A stretch of 47,500 nucleotides of DNA, taken from NCBI GenBank assembly GCA_905221605.1, contig CAJNDS010002468.1, positions 190,001 through 237,500 on the forward strand. Direction: 5' to 3'. The translations under genes were made by a program, and so were the position numbers. The notes beneath the pieces are model-generated. The model searched no databases, was not told the origin of the DNA, and saw only the letters and a program-made list of their open reading frames with translations. This document shows, one piece after another, positions 31,126 to 39,477 of this stretch (its first letter is position 1; every line of letters begins with the position of its first letter). The stretch is from Symbiodinium natans. Its lineage: Eukaryota; Sar; Dinophyceae; Suessiales; Symbiodiniaceae.

Positions 31126-31434
31126 GTGATTTCACCTTTGTGTCGCGACTGTTGTTCTCAGGACGAGGAAAAGCAGACCATGCAGTTGCCTCCTCTTCAA
31201 GCCACGCAATACATAGCCATCAAGATGGGAGGACTGGCAGTGAGTTTCCTTTTTGCCGCTTGCCTGGAAGCTCAGAGCGCTCCAAAATGCTCGATTTTTT
31301 TGGTTGTCCTGCTTTCCAGCCTGACCCGCGAAGAGTACTTGGGCGTGCGAGGTCCAGACACTGTCGTCGCTTGCGGTGGGCTTACGCAAACTGCGTTCCT
31401 TGCACGCCACTTCATCATTGGTTCGTCGTGGTAG
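31126..31434 (+). CDS. hypothetical ORF with a possible membrane segment
   Basis: It reads DEEKQTMQLPPLQATQYIAI, then a hydrophobic stretch (CSIFLVVLLSS) and LTREEYLGVRGPDTVVACGG to FIIGSSW. The strong splice-like signals inside it (TGTTGTTCTCAG at 31161, GTGAGT at 31240, CCTGCTTTCCAG at 31319) could instead remove the hydrophobic part, but that would shift the downstream frame. It is the longest protein-like frame of the island. Confidence 0.45.
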   Translation: MISPLCRDCCSQDEEKQTMQLPPLQATQYIAIKMGGLAVSFLFAACLEAQSAPKCSIFLVVLLSSLTREEYLGVRGPDTVVACGGLTQTAFLARHFIIGSSW

Positions 31435-31905
31435 AGCCAGTTAGTGAGGCTCGTTGATGCCTCGACAATTTTTGACAATTCTGACAACCTGTGTTGGTGT
31501 CAATGTGACTTGCATTAAGGTCCGTTTTGACCAATTGTTCACTTTGAAAGACGATTACGCCACTGCGCTTATTTCAGCGTCTTGTGTCTTGTGCTGCGGT
31601 GCGTGGGCTGAGGCAAAGCGCCTGTGCTCGCGTGCCAGCACATCCACACCTACGGGCGCCTGGCACTCACGGACATCTGCAAACTTGCAAACTGAAGGGT
31701 GTGCTCACGTAAAGCAGTTCTGGCTTGCCGGGCGACCCTAGTTAACAGCCCTTCTGATGGATAGGGCGAACTGCGCAGTACAGTGTACTAGCTTTTGGAT
31801 CAAGTGAGAGTATCCTGAATCGGGTGGGGGCGTTTACGGTTCTGGTTTTCGCATCCGCTACTGGCATCTGTATTAGGGCTTGAACATGCATGTGAAATGA
31901 GAGGC
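31435..31905. other. unique sequence, no confident gene
   Basis: An open frame at 31454-31741 overlaps; composition is not decisive. Right edge of the telomere-free island. Confidence 0.35.
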
Positions 31906-32059
31906 TAGGGGCTTAGGGTCTAGGGTTAGTGTTTACGGCTTAGGGCTTAGGGTTGAATTAGGGTTTAGGGTGTAGGGTCTAAGGCAACGACACTGGATGT
32001 GCAGCCGGAGCCACGTTTCAAGGAATATTTTCTTACTGGAAAGGCTATGTTGTAAATAT

Positions 32060-32400
32060 CATTCTTGGAATTTTGTGGTTTATGGTTTTTACGGAAAATT
32101 TATGAGCCTCTTCGCTTTTATGAAAATTTTGCGACTGTTTCGTGAAAAATATGTTTTTCGTCGACTTTTTGCAAAAGCTACGGCCATTTTATGAACAAAT
32201 TATGATTTGGTCAGCTTTGTATGTTTCTCTACTGAAAAACGGCACAACGTTGACTAAAGCTAAAATCATAAAATATCATAGAAATTTTGCATGAAAATGT
32301 TCGAAAAACATATATGCTCAAAGAAGCCTTAAAATTTTCATAGCATCGAAGAGAATCAAAAAGCTTCCATAACAGAAATCATAAAGTGACACTTGACTCG
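32060..32400. mobile_element. AT-rich long palindrome (foldback element)
   Basis: The left arm contains CCTCTTCGCTTTTATGAAAA, AATATGTTTTTCGTCGAC and ATTATGATTTGGTCAGC. The right arm carries the imperfect reverse complements in mirrored order: AAGCTAAAATCATAAAA, GTTCGAAAAACATATAT and AAAATTTTCATAGCATCGAA. The arms are about 150 bp around a centre near 32235. It is AT-rich in GC-rich surroundings, so probably a non-autonomous DNA element. Confidence 0.7.
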
Positions 32401-32796
32401 TGAATGCTTGGACATGAGTTGCTGAGCCAACCCTAAACCGATCAGGGGGTGGGTGACAGCTGGAGATGACTAAGCCAAAGGGCTGCAAAAGCCTCAACTT
32501 TGGACCTCAGAGCTTTGGGTCTAGGGGGCTTAGGGTCTGGGGGTTTTAGGGTTTCAGGGTTCAGGGGTCTAGGGTCTACAGGTTAGGGGAGTCAGGGTTT
32601 AGGGGCTCTCCCCTGGATTTGGCATTCAGGGTTTAGGGATTAGGGTTTTAGGTGTTTGGGGTTTGAGCTACGTCGGAAGTTGGGGGTTTGAGGATTGTAA
32701 GGTTTAGGGCTTAGGCTGTTTAAGACAAGTTGTTTGGAGGTGCATGGGCTTTCGGATTCTTTTGATCTACTGTGCAACTGCCCATGAACCTTCGAG

Positions 32797-32932
32797 TACT
32801 TGGAGGTTCAGGGTACTTCGTCACCCAATTCTAAATGCAGTGATAACCCACTTATCAGCCTCTTAAGTACCCTAATAGGGTTATAGTTGTGTTAACAGTG
32901 CAGTTACAGTTGGGTTCCTAAGTACCATAAAC
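32797..32932. mobile_element. MITE family A copy ending in poly-C
   Basis: Left end ACTTGGAGGTTCAGGGTACT is intact; the right end stops at AGTACCATAAACC and passes into a 21-C run. Confidence 0.8.
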
Positions 32933-32952
32933 CCCCCCCCCCCCCCCCCCCC
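32932..32952 (+). repeat. poly-C tract (21 C)
   Basis: Directly precedes ACGCAG and the exon at 32959, so it would be the pyrimidine tract of that acceptor. Confidence 0.9.
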
Positions 32953-32958
32953 ACGCAG

Positions 32959-33020
32959 GGCGGAGGAAGCCCCGCTGCAAGCAAGGGTCGGGCTGGGAAC
33001 AAATGTGCTAAGTTGGCGGG
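32959..33020 (+). CDS. exon of unrecognised gene
   Basis: Acceptor poly-C + ACGCAG. It reads AEEAPLQARVGLGTNVLSWR with an ordinary donor GTGAGC at 33021. The frame continues as GERLYALGKHGLHTLNSKD if that donor is skipped. Confidence 0.6.
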
Positions 33021-33211
33021 GTGAGCGGCTCTATGCGCTGGGCAAACACGGCCTACACACCCTAAACTCAAAAGACCATACAGGCCCTTGACGCAAGCCC
33101 CTAAACCCGAGACCCCAAACCCGAAAACCTTAGATGCCTAAGCCCAAAAACCGCAAAACCCTAAGCCCTGAACCCAAAACCCTATGAAACTAATCGGAGG
33201 TACTCGTTCAG

Positions 33212-33275
33212 CCGCTCCTGCGAGAGCGCTACGCGAATGAATCCGATGATCCCAGCGAGCCTCACGGCTTTGAGG
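33212..33275 (+). CDS. exon
   Basis: Acceptor GTACTCGTTCAG; donor GTTTAC. It reads PLLRERYANESDDPSEPHGF then E. Very protein-like and acidic; function unknown. Confidence 0.65.
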
Positions 33276-33399
33276 GTTTACTTGAAGGCTTTCTTAGGGC
33301 TTTATGGTTTTAGGGTGTGTTCCTCGCCCCAGTCCAGGGCTAGCGCTTGTGGTGTTGGAGCCCTGCACCCTTATCAAATCCATAAACCCGAAACCCCTA

Positions 33400-33569
33400 T
33401 TGAGCGATGGGCGTCTCGCCCCTTCACGACTGTAGACTTAGAAGAGCTCGTATGTGAGGATTGTCCACGTTGGAGTACCGCAGGTCTCTGTGCCGAAGCA
33501 GCGCTGGCGACATCCAAAAAAGCTTTTGTCGAGGAAGCTCTAGAGTACACCCATGGCAGTCAGAAATAG
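33400..33569 (+). CDS. exon or ORF, Cys-containing
   Basis: The frame ending with TAG at 33567 reads RPFTTVDLEELVCEDCPRWS then AGLCAEAALATSKKAFVEEA. Good helical composition. The left boundary is not determined. An overlapping frame (33553-33756) follows. Confidence 0.5.
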
Positions 33570-34129
33570 CTGGGCCAGAAGGAAAAACACCTTGAAAGAG
33601 GCTCTCTTGGCAACAGTCAGGGTGCTACTTCCTAAAGGCCTCAGCTATGAAGATCGCAGAGGTGGCGGCATGGTTGACAATAGTGTAAAAACCCTAGGCT
33701 TTTCAGTTTCAGATCGTCACTACGAGTTTCATGGCTACTCGGGCTTACGGTTTTAGTGTTTAGGGGTTTCATCTGGGGGTGTTAGTATTTTTGGGTTTCG
33801 GGTTCTTGGGTTTGGGGTTTCGGCGTTTAGGGATTTTGCGATTTGAGATTAGGCTGCTAGGGTTGAAGGTCAGGGTTTGGGGTTTGCGTTTTGCAGTTGG
33901 GGTTTGGTTTTAGGGTTGTTCTTTTTATTGGGGTTCGGGGTTGAGAACTGATCCCCTGCAGTATTCCAGTAACAAATTGGGGTGGAGGGCGGGGTGAGCG
34001 TTTGATTAGTGCTTTAGGCGTTTTGAGTATTTCGGGCATTGTAGGCGATATCTAAAACCGGGCTTCGTCTTAGATTAGCTATCGTTGCAATCGGCGATTC
34101 TTTTTGGTGTCTCTCCCAAACTCATACCC

Positions 34130-34205
34130 TCAACCCTAAACCCTAAACCCTAAACCCTAAACCCTAAACCCTAAGCCCTAAGCCCTAAACCCTAAACCCT
34201 AAACC
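34130..34205 (-). repeat. CCCTAAA block
   Basis: C-strand repeat leading into an AT-rich unique segment. Confidence 0.95.
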
Positions 34206-34465
34206 GCTAGAGGACCAAAAGAGAAGGGGAAAAGCATACTAATTATTAAATAGACTTCGTACCCCCATTCACTTATTGTATTCGCATGGTATTCACGGGG
34301 CAATAATAATAAGAGCAAAGAACCCAGAGAAGATAGTAAACGAACTAGGAAATTATAAGGAATGAATGATAGGTTAAAAATAGTTCTTGACCGTTCATAA
34401 ACTTTGTAATGTTAAAATCCTGTTGAAAGACTAATAAGATAAAGAGTGATAGAAAAGAACCCTAA
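34206..34465. other. AT-rich island of unknown origin
   Basis: About 260 bp with far lower GC than its surroundings (for example TAATTATTAAATAGACTTCG and AATTATAAGGAATGAATG). It has no repeats or open frame. It might be organelle-derived DNA or an element remnant; I cannot tell. Confidence 0.4.
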
Positions 34466-34493
34466 GCACTTCTACAAACCAGCCCTCGCCAAG

Positions 34494-34554
34494 TCTCGAT
34501 GCGCTGCGCGTGTGGCTCCTCGACAACAACGCCGACGAGAAGGCTCTCAAAACC
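34494..34554 (+). CDS. exon
   Basis: After CCAGCCCTCGCCAAG it reads LDALRVWLLDNNADEKALKT. Donor GTAGTG at 34555 keeps phase with 34797; GTTTAGG at 34562 would add two residues and shift phase. Strongly amphipathic helix. Confidence 0.65.
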
Positions 34555-34709
34555 GTAGTGGGTTTAGGACTTAGGGTTCAGGGTTTAGGGTTTAGTGTTT
34601 GGGGTTCAGGATTTGGGGTTTAGGGTTCAGGGATCAGGGTTTAGGGTTTAGGGATGACTTCATAAACAAATTTTCAAAGGGTTTCAAGCACAACCTACTC
34701 CCTGAAGTT

Positions 34710-34742
34710 GGGATGTTCCCCCTTATACGAACAGTCCTTAAT
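34710..34742. mobile_element. MITE family B, left half only
   Basis: GGGATGTTCCCCCTTATACG then AACAGTCCTTAAT matches the left arm at 13826 and is joined directly to AAACCCTAAACC repeat, with no right arm. Confidence 0.75.
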
Positions 34743-34796
34743 TAAACCCTAAACCCCGAACCCTAAACCCCAAACCCTAAACCAAGCGCCACGCAG

Positions 34797-34853
34797 GTGA
34801 TTCTTCGCGAGTACGAGGAGGCGCTGTTGGAGGCGCGCGGGCGTCGCACAAAC
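34797..34853 (+). CDS. exon
   Basis: Acceptor AAGCGCCACGCAG. It reads VILREYEEALLEARGRRT and then enters CCCTAAACCC. Phase 0 fits the exon before (GTAGTG donor) and the exon at 35179. Confidence 0.6.
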
Positions 34854-35155
34854 CCTAAACCCTAAACCCTAAACCCTAAACCCTGAACCCTCAACCCTCA
34901 ACCCTCAACCCTAAACCCTAGACCCTAAACCTTAAATCCTAAACCCTAAACCCTAAGCCCTCAACCCTAAACCCTTAACCCTATACCCGAAACCCAAAAC
35001 CTTAAACCCTAAATCCAAAACCTGAAAAGCCGAAGCCCTAAAAGCCCTGCAACTCTACAAATAGCCCTCAACCCTACCCTACAACCCTCAAACCTCAAAC
35101 CCTAAACCCTAAACCCTAAACCCTAAACCCTAAACCCTAAACCCTAAACCCCAAA
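34854..35155 (-). repeat. CCCTAAA array, partly degenerate
   Basis: Perfect at 34854-34885 and 35096-35150 with a decayed middle. Confidence 0.9.
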
Positions 35156-35178
35156 CACAGCTTCCAAGCCCTCTGCAG

Positions 35179-35235
35179 GTCGGAACTGAGATTGTTGTTT
35201 TGGGGGCGGGGGCGAGGGGAGCTTGCAGTTTTGCG
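35179..35235 (+). CDS. exon with GAGARG glycine-rich loop
   Basis: Acceptor CTTCCAAGCCCTCTGCAG; it abuts GTTTAGGG. It reads VGTEIVVLGAGARGACSFA. A hydrophobic strand followed by GxGxxG is the dinucleotide-binding start of Rossmann folds (NAD/FAD enzymes) or of methyltransferases; one exon cannot decide. Confidence 0.65.
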
Positions 35236-35262
35236 GTTTAGGGTTTAGGGTTTGGCCCCAAG
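35236..35262 (+). other. predicted 27-nt intron
   Basis: GTTTAGGGTTTAGGG followed by TTTGGCCCCAAG: GT to AG, three telomere-like units, containing an in-frame TAG. If real, it is very short. A longer intron using the acceptor at 35265 is the alternative. Confidence 0.4.
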
Positions 35263-35301
35263 CCAGATGTCCTGGCTAGGAGACTGGCCCATGAGTTCAA
35301 A
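35263..35301 (+). CDS. exon
   Basis: It reads PDVLARRLAHEFK with an ordinary donor GTGAGG at 35302. If that donor is skipped the frame continues VRDQLRCGSRRPHAGVCCKF to GTCTTAGGG at 35364. Phase with both the previous and the next exon favours the short form. Confidence 0.6.
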
Positions 35302-35458
35302 GTGAGGGATCAGCTGCGCTGCGGTAGCCGCCGGCCACACGCTGGGGTGTGCTGCAAGTTCGGGTCTTAGGGTATAGGGTTTAGGGTTTAGGGTTTAGGG
35401 TTTAGGGACCAAAAAAGGGGCTGCCAAAAAACCGCCATTCCTGGACTCTAACCTCCAG

Positions 35459-35544
35459 CCTTCTGCGAAGGTACTTTGCGCCGATCCAGGGGCCGATATG
35501 AACGAGCTGCACGCGGCCTATCTTCAGAGGCCCTGGTTGAGAGG
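35459..35544 (+). CDS. exon
   Basis: Acceptor GGACTCTAACCTCCAG (or TTCTGCGAAG 12 bases later, same frame). It reads PSAKVLCADPGADMNELHAA then YLQRPWLR and abuts GTTTAGGG. One other frame is open. Confidence 0.6.
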
Positions 35545-35660
35545 GTTTAGGGTTTCGGGTTTAGGGTTTAGGGTTTAGAGTTTAGGGTTTAGGGTTTGGG
35601 GTTTAGGAGTAAAGGGTTAGGGTTTAGGGGTTTAGGGTCTAGGGGTTTGGGGTTTCATTA
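35545..35660 (+). repeat. TTTAGGG block, degenerate
   Basis: G-strand start of an intron of about 0.8 kb whose C-strand half is the 435-bp array that follows. Confidence 0.9.
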
Positions 35661-35710
35661 GGGGTGAGGGTTGCAAGTTTGAAGGCTTAGGGTTTAGAGC
35701 CCAATGTGTT

Positions 35711-36145
35711 CACCCTAAACCCTAAACCCTAAACCCTAAACCCTAAACCCTAAACCCTAAACCCTAAACCCTAAACCCTAAACCCTAAACCCTAAACCCT
35801 AAACCCTAAACCCTAAACCCTAAACCCTAAACCCTAAACCCTAAACCCTAAACCCTAAACCCTAAACCCTAAACCCTAAACCCTAAACCCTAAACCCTAA
35901 ACCCTAAACCCTAAACCTAACCCTAAACCCTAAACCCTAAACCCCCCGAAACCCCCCCTAAACCCCTAAACCCCTAAACCCCTAAACCCCTAACCCCTAA
36001 ACCCCAAAACCCCAAAACCCCAAAACCCCCCCTAAACCCCTAACCCTAAACCCCTAAACCCCTAAACCCCTAAACCCCTAAACCCCTAGACCCCTAAACC
36101 CCTAAACCCCTAAACCCCTAAACCCCTAAACCCCTAAACCCCTAG
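35711..36145 (-). repeat. CCCTAAA then CCCCTAAA array, 435 bp
   Basis: 230 bp of perfect CCCTAAA followed by an 8-bp CCCCTAAA run, one of the longest C-strand blocks in the window. The shift in unit length is abrupt at about 35940. Confidence 0.98.
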
Positions 36146-36350
36146 ACCCAAAAAAAAACCTCTTTTAGGGTTTAGGGTTTAGGGTTTCAGGGTTCAGGGT
36201 TTAGGGTTTTGGGTTTAGGGTTTCACGGTTCAGAGTTTTTTGGGTAACCTTACCCCCTAAAGCCTAACCCTAAACCCTAACCCCTAAGCCCGAAACTCTC
36301 AACCCTAAGCCCTAAACCCTAAACCTCAGACCCTCAACCTTTGGAAACAG

Positions 36351-36425
36351 GCCTCAGCCGTTTCAGTGGCTTCTGAGATTGAAAGCGAAAAGCATTGGAT
36401 AAGCAGCCTGAACATCATCACCATA
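36351..36425 (+). CDS. probable exon
   Basis: Acceptor CAACCTTTGGAAACAG. The phase-0 frame reads ASAVSVASEIESEKHWISSL then NIIT; another frame ends at TAA. The right edge runs into CCCTCAACCC. Confidence 0.5.
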
Positions 36426-36426
36426 A

Positions 36427-36655
36427 ACCCTCAACCCTCAACCCTAAACCCCGCCCTAAACCCTAAACCCTAAACCCTAAACGCTAACCCTAAACCCTAA
36501 ACCCTAAACCCTAAACCCTAAACCCTAAACCCTAAACCCTAAACCCTAAACCCTAAACCCTAAACCCTAAACCCTAAACCCTAAACCCTAAACCCTAAAG
36601 CCTAAACCCTAAACCCTAAAGCCTAAAGCCTAAAGCCTAAAGCCTAAAGCCCAAA
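36427..36655 (-). repeat. CCCTAAA array, ending in CCTAAAG units
   Basis: Perfect C-strand repeat ending in seven 7-bp AGCCTAA variants. Confidence 0.98.
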
Positions 36656-36667
36656 CCCTACTGCCTC

Positions 36668-36736
36668 ATGTGGTCCTTGCGGCGCGCGGCACGCTTGCTG
36701 CTTCTTTTGGACATCCGGTGGCAGATCTATCCCAGG
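36668..36736 (+). CDS. possible first exon with ATG
   Basis: It reads MWSLRRAARLLLLLDIRWQI then YPR before GTGGTG. The basic-then-hydrophobic start looks like a targeting peptide. No acceptor precedes it, so a transcript start or trans-splice site would be needed upstream. Confidence 0.4.
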
Positions 36737-36739
36737 GGT

Positions 36740-37200
36740 GGTGGGGTTGAGGGCTTGGGGTTTGGGGTCTAGGGGTTTGAAGTTTAGGGCTTAGGGTTCA
36801 AGGTTTGGGGTTTGGGGTTGGAGGTTTAGGGTATAGGGTTTAGGATTTGGACTTTAGGGTTTAGGTTTTGGGGTTTGGGGGGGTTTAGGGTTTTAGGGAC
36901 CTTTTTTTGGGGGGTGGGAGGGGGGGTGGGGAGGGCGACTGGCTGGGTGTAGGCCTTGAGGGTTTGGGGGTTTGGGGTTTAGGGTTGGGGTTTGGGGTTT
37001 AGGGTTTGAGGTTGGGCTTTAGGAAATCTTCTTTTTTCTTTTGGGGGGGGGGATGTGTAGGCCTTGAGGGTTTGGGGGTGTGGCGTTTAGAGTTTAGGGT
37101 TTAGGGTTTGGGGTGGAAACTTGGTTGTTTAGGGTTTCAGTCGTTCAGGATGTAGGGGTTTAGGGCTCTCAGGGGTTCTTAACCCTAAGCCCTACGCCCT
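36740..37200 (+). repeat. degenerate G-rich tract, no gene
   Basis: T/G-rich decayed repeat with two G8-G9 runs. Confidence 0.7.
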
Positions 37201-37299
37201 AAATGCCCTAAACCCTAAACCCCACACATTGAACCCTACACCCAGAACCATAAGCCCTGAACCCCAAGCCCTAAGCCTGCCCTAAGCCCTAAACCTTTG

Positions 37300-37364
37300 G
37301 TTGGGGGCCGCACAGTGTATGGGGTTCAGTGTCTTTATCTCCAGTAGCCCCCCTAAAACCCTAA
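37300..37364 (+). repeat. dispersed direct repeat, copy 1
   Basis: GGTTGGGGGCCGCACAG to TTTATCTCCAGTAGCCCCCC; copy 2 at 37677-37738 is about 80% similar by eye. The shared TTTATCTCCAG is a possible acceptor, so this may be a duplicated intron end. Confidence 0.7.
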
Positions 37365-37384
37365 GCCCCAGACCCCACAACCTG

Positions 37385-37540
37385 AACCCTAAACCCTAAA
37401 CCCTAAACCCTAAACCCTAAACCCTAAACCCTAAGCCCTAAACCCTAAACCCTAAACCCTAAACCCTAAACCCTAAACCCTGAACCCCAAACCCCAAACC
37501 CTAAACCCCAAACCCTGAACCCTGAACCCTGAACCCTGTG
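37385..37540 (-). repeat. CCCTAAA/CCCTGAA array
   Basis: C-strand repeat with a terminal run of CCCTGAA. Confidence 0.95.
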
Positions 37541-37747
37541 CCCTAGACCCTGAACCCAAGCCCTAAACCCCGAAGCTTAAACCCTGAACCCCGAAGCCTT
37601 ACACCCTACACCATAACTCCCTATAAGAGCCCTAAACATACACCGCGGAAGTCCTAAGGAGGTCTGTGGAGTTTGTTGGGGGTTGCACAGGGATGGGCTT
37701 CCTGGACTTTATCTCCAGTAGCCCCCCTAAAACCGTAAACGCCCGAG

Positions 37748-37832
37748 GACGTCTGTGCCGGCGGCCCCCACAATGACCAAGCCATCTTCCAGCCGAGTGA
37801 CGGCGCGGCACCCGCGGGCTTCACGCCCCGCC
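37748..37832 (+). CDS. exon
   Basis: It reads DVCAGGPHNDQAIFQPSDGA then APAGFTPRPP. It follows the copy 2 repeat (TAAACGCCCGAG). No other frame is as good. The right boundary lies in a C-rich run. Confidence 0.55.
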
Positions 37833-38029
37833 CCCCCAAACCCTAAGCCCTGAAACCGTAAACCCCAAAACCCCAAAAACCCACCCAAAGCCCCAAACCC
37901 TAAAACCCTAAACCCCAGAACCCTAAACCCCAAGTTCCCAAACCTAAACTCCAAGTGCATCCCGAAAAGCCCGACCTAAAGCCCTAAAGCCCCCAAAAAC
38001 CCCAAAACCCCTGACCCAGATATACGCTT

Positions 38030-38185
38030 AGCCCTAAACCCTAAACCCTAAACCCTAAGCCCTAAGCCCTAAACCCTAAACCCTAAACCCTAAACCCTAA
38101 ACCCTAAACCCTAAACCCTAAACCCTAAACCCTAAACCCTAAACCCTAAACCCTAAACCCTAAACCCTAAACCCTAAACCCTCAA
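38030..38185 (-). repeat. CCCTAAA array
   Basis: Perfect C-strand repeat running into an AT-rich dispersed repeat. Confidence 0.97.
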
Positions 38186-38318
38186 GAAAAAATAAATAGA
38201 GCTTGTATGTGGTCTCATTATGAATTTCCCATGTTATTTGTCTAAACAGCTGACAAGCTGAGTTTAAGTAAATCAATCCAAAACACTTCGGAAACCAAAT
38301 GCTCAATTTACTCAAACC
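38186..38318. repeat. dispersed repeat, related to 41582-41880
   Basis: AAATAGAGCTTGTATGTGGT to AACAGCTGACAAGCTGAG and AAATCAATCCAAAACACTTC matches the left part of the 41.6-kb copy. Both copies follow the end of a telomere block. Confidence 0.75.
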
Positions 38319-38325
38319 TCTCCCT

Positions 38326-38352
38326 CCCCCCCCCCCCCCCCCCCCCCCCCCC
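38326..38352 (+). repeat. poly-C tract (27 C)
   Basis: An uninterrupted C run followed by further C-rich sequence. Confidence 0.9.
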
Positions 38353-38394
38353 TCCACCTCCCCCCCCCCTCCCCTCGCCCAAGCCTCCTCATCC

Positions 38395-38727
38395 CCCCCA
38401 GATCTTTTTCCAGCTCTCCCTCCCAGATCTCACCCCAGATCTCCCTCCAACCACATCTCCCCCACATCGCCTCTGCCCAGATCCCCCGCAGATCTGGTTA
38501 GATCCCTTTCAACCCCCCACATCTTCCCAGATCCCCTCCCCCTCACATCTCAGATCTCACCCCAAATCTCCTCCCAGATCAGATCTCCTCCCCTTACCAG
38601 ATCTCCCCAGATCTCGCCCAGATCCCATATTTCCACTAGATCTCCCCAGATCTCTTTCCAGATCCCCCCCCCCCCCCCAAATCTTCTTTTGCAGATCTCT
38701 AGCAGATCTCCCCCCCAGATCTCCGCT
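38395..38727. repeat. AGATCTCC minisatellite
   Basis: About 25 irregular repeats of CAGATCTC(C)n over 330 bp. The AGATCT palindrome is the constant part and the spacers are C-rich. Open frames through it are repeat artefacts. Confidence 0.85.
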
Positions 38728-38947
38728 GGCGGCCTTGGAAACCCTCAAAATGGCAAATTTTGGATATTTGGCCTTCACAAGCCCTGAATTAAGGCAAAAA
38801 CGTAAAGATTTTCCCAAGTTTAGCAGCCTTGGAAACACACAAAATGGCAAATTTTTGGGATGTTTTAGCATTCTGGGCTTTCAAAACCCCTGAACTAAGC
38901 CCAAAACACAAGGCTTTTGCTGAGGTTGGCGGCCTTGGAAAGGCCAG
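38728..38947. repeat. tandem repeat of about 100 bp, 2.2 copies
   Basis: Units begin GGCGGCCTTGGAAACCCTC, GCAGCCTTGGAAACACAC and GGCGGCCTTGGAAAGGCC at 38728, 38823 and 38928. Each contains AATGGCAAATTTT. Confidence 0.85.
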
Positions 38948-39019
38948 GTGACAAAACCCACCCTCAAAAAAAAACCTGACCAACATTGGTACCAGAGGGG
39001 CATCCACGGGTTTCGGTAG

Positions 39020-39145
39020 CCCCGACCCCCGCCACCCCCCACCACCCCCCACCACCCCCCACCACCCCCCACCACCCCCCACCCCCCCCCCCCCACCCCC
39101 CCACCCCCCCCACCCCCCACCCCCACCCCCCCCCCACCCCCCTTA
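39020..39145 (+). repeat. CACCCCCC simple repeat
   Basis: CCACCACCCCCCACC-type repeat. The very G-rich open frames on the other strand are artefacts. Confidence 0.9.
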
Positions 39146-39147
39146 CT

Positions 39148-39325
39148 AGAGAGCGTCGGTTTCCCGGTAAAAGGCGACACAAAAACTACTCACTTTTTAC
39201 CCTTCACCGGGAAACCTGCGCTCTCTATTTTAAGAGAGAAGGTTTCCCGATGAAATCGGGTTTTTCCTTTTGCCCTTTACCGGGAAACCTTCGCTTCTCT
39301 TTTTTTAGAGAGAGGGGTTTCCCGA
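39148..39325. repeat. tandem hairpin repeat (GGTTTCCCGGTAAA / TTTACCGGGAAACC)
   Basis: Two full stem-loops (39148-39226 and 39233-39300) and half of a third. Stems pair AGAGAGCG..GGTTTCCCGG with CCGGGAAACC..CGCTCTCT. Both loop and stem have diverged between copies while pairing is mostly kept. Confidence 0.8.
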
Positions 39326-39408
39326 TCAAAAAGGTTTTTGGGACCCAAACCCTATACAAGCTCTATAAACCCTGAACCCTTAAGCCCTGAGCCCTCAACC
39401 CGAGAGGC

Positions 39409-39477
39409 CTTTTAAGTGGGGCGCCCTTCGACACCGCGCTGAAGATTCCGCGCCCGCCCGCGGCACCCCGGCCCTTG
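39409..39477 (+). CDS. exon
   Basis: It reads LLSGAPFDTALKIPRPPAAP then RPL and abuts GTTAGGG. Another frame is open (KWGALRHRAEDSAPARG), so the frame is chosen partly by phase. Confidence 0.5.

Noticed and set aside
35179-35235. Firm call of an FAD/NAD enzyme from GAGARG
   Set aside because: One glycine-rich loop after a hydrophobic strand is suggestive, but the neighbouring exons show no second Rossmann motif that I can recognise.
38299-39182. Pro-rich and Gly-rich ORFs in the 38-39 kb region on both strands
   Set aside because: They read through poly-C, the AGATCT minisatellite and the CACCCCCC repeat; composition follows the repeat, not a protein.
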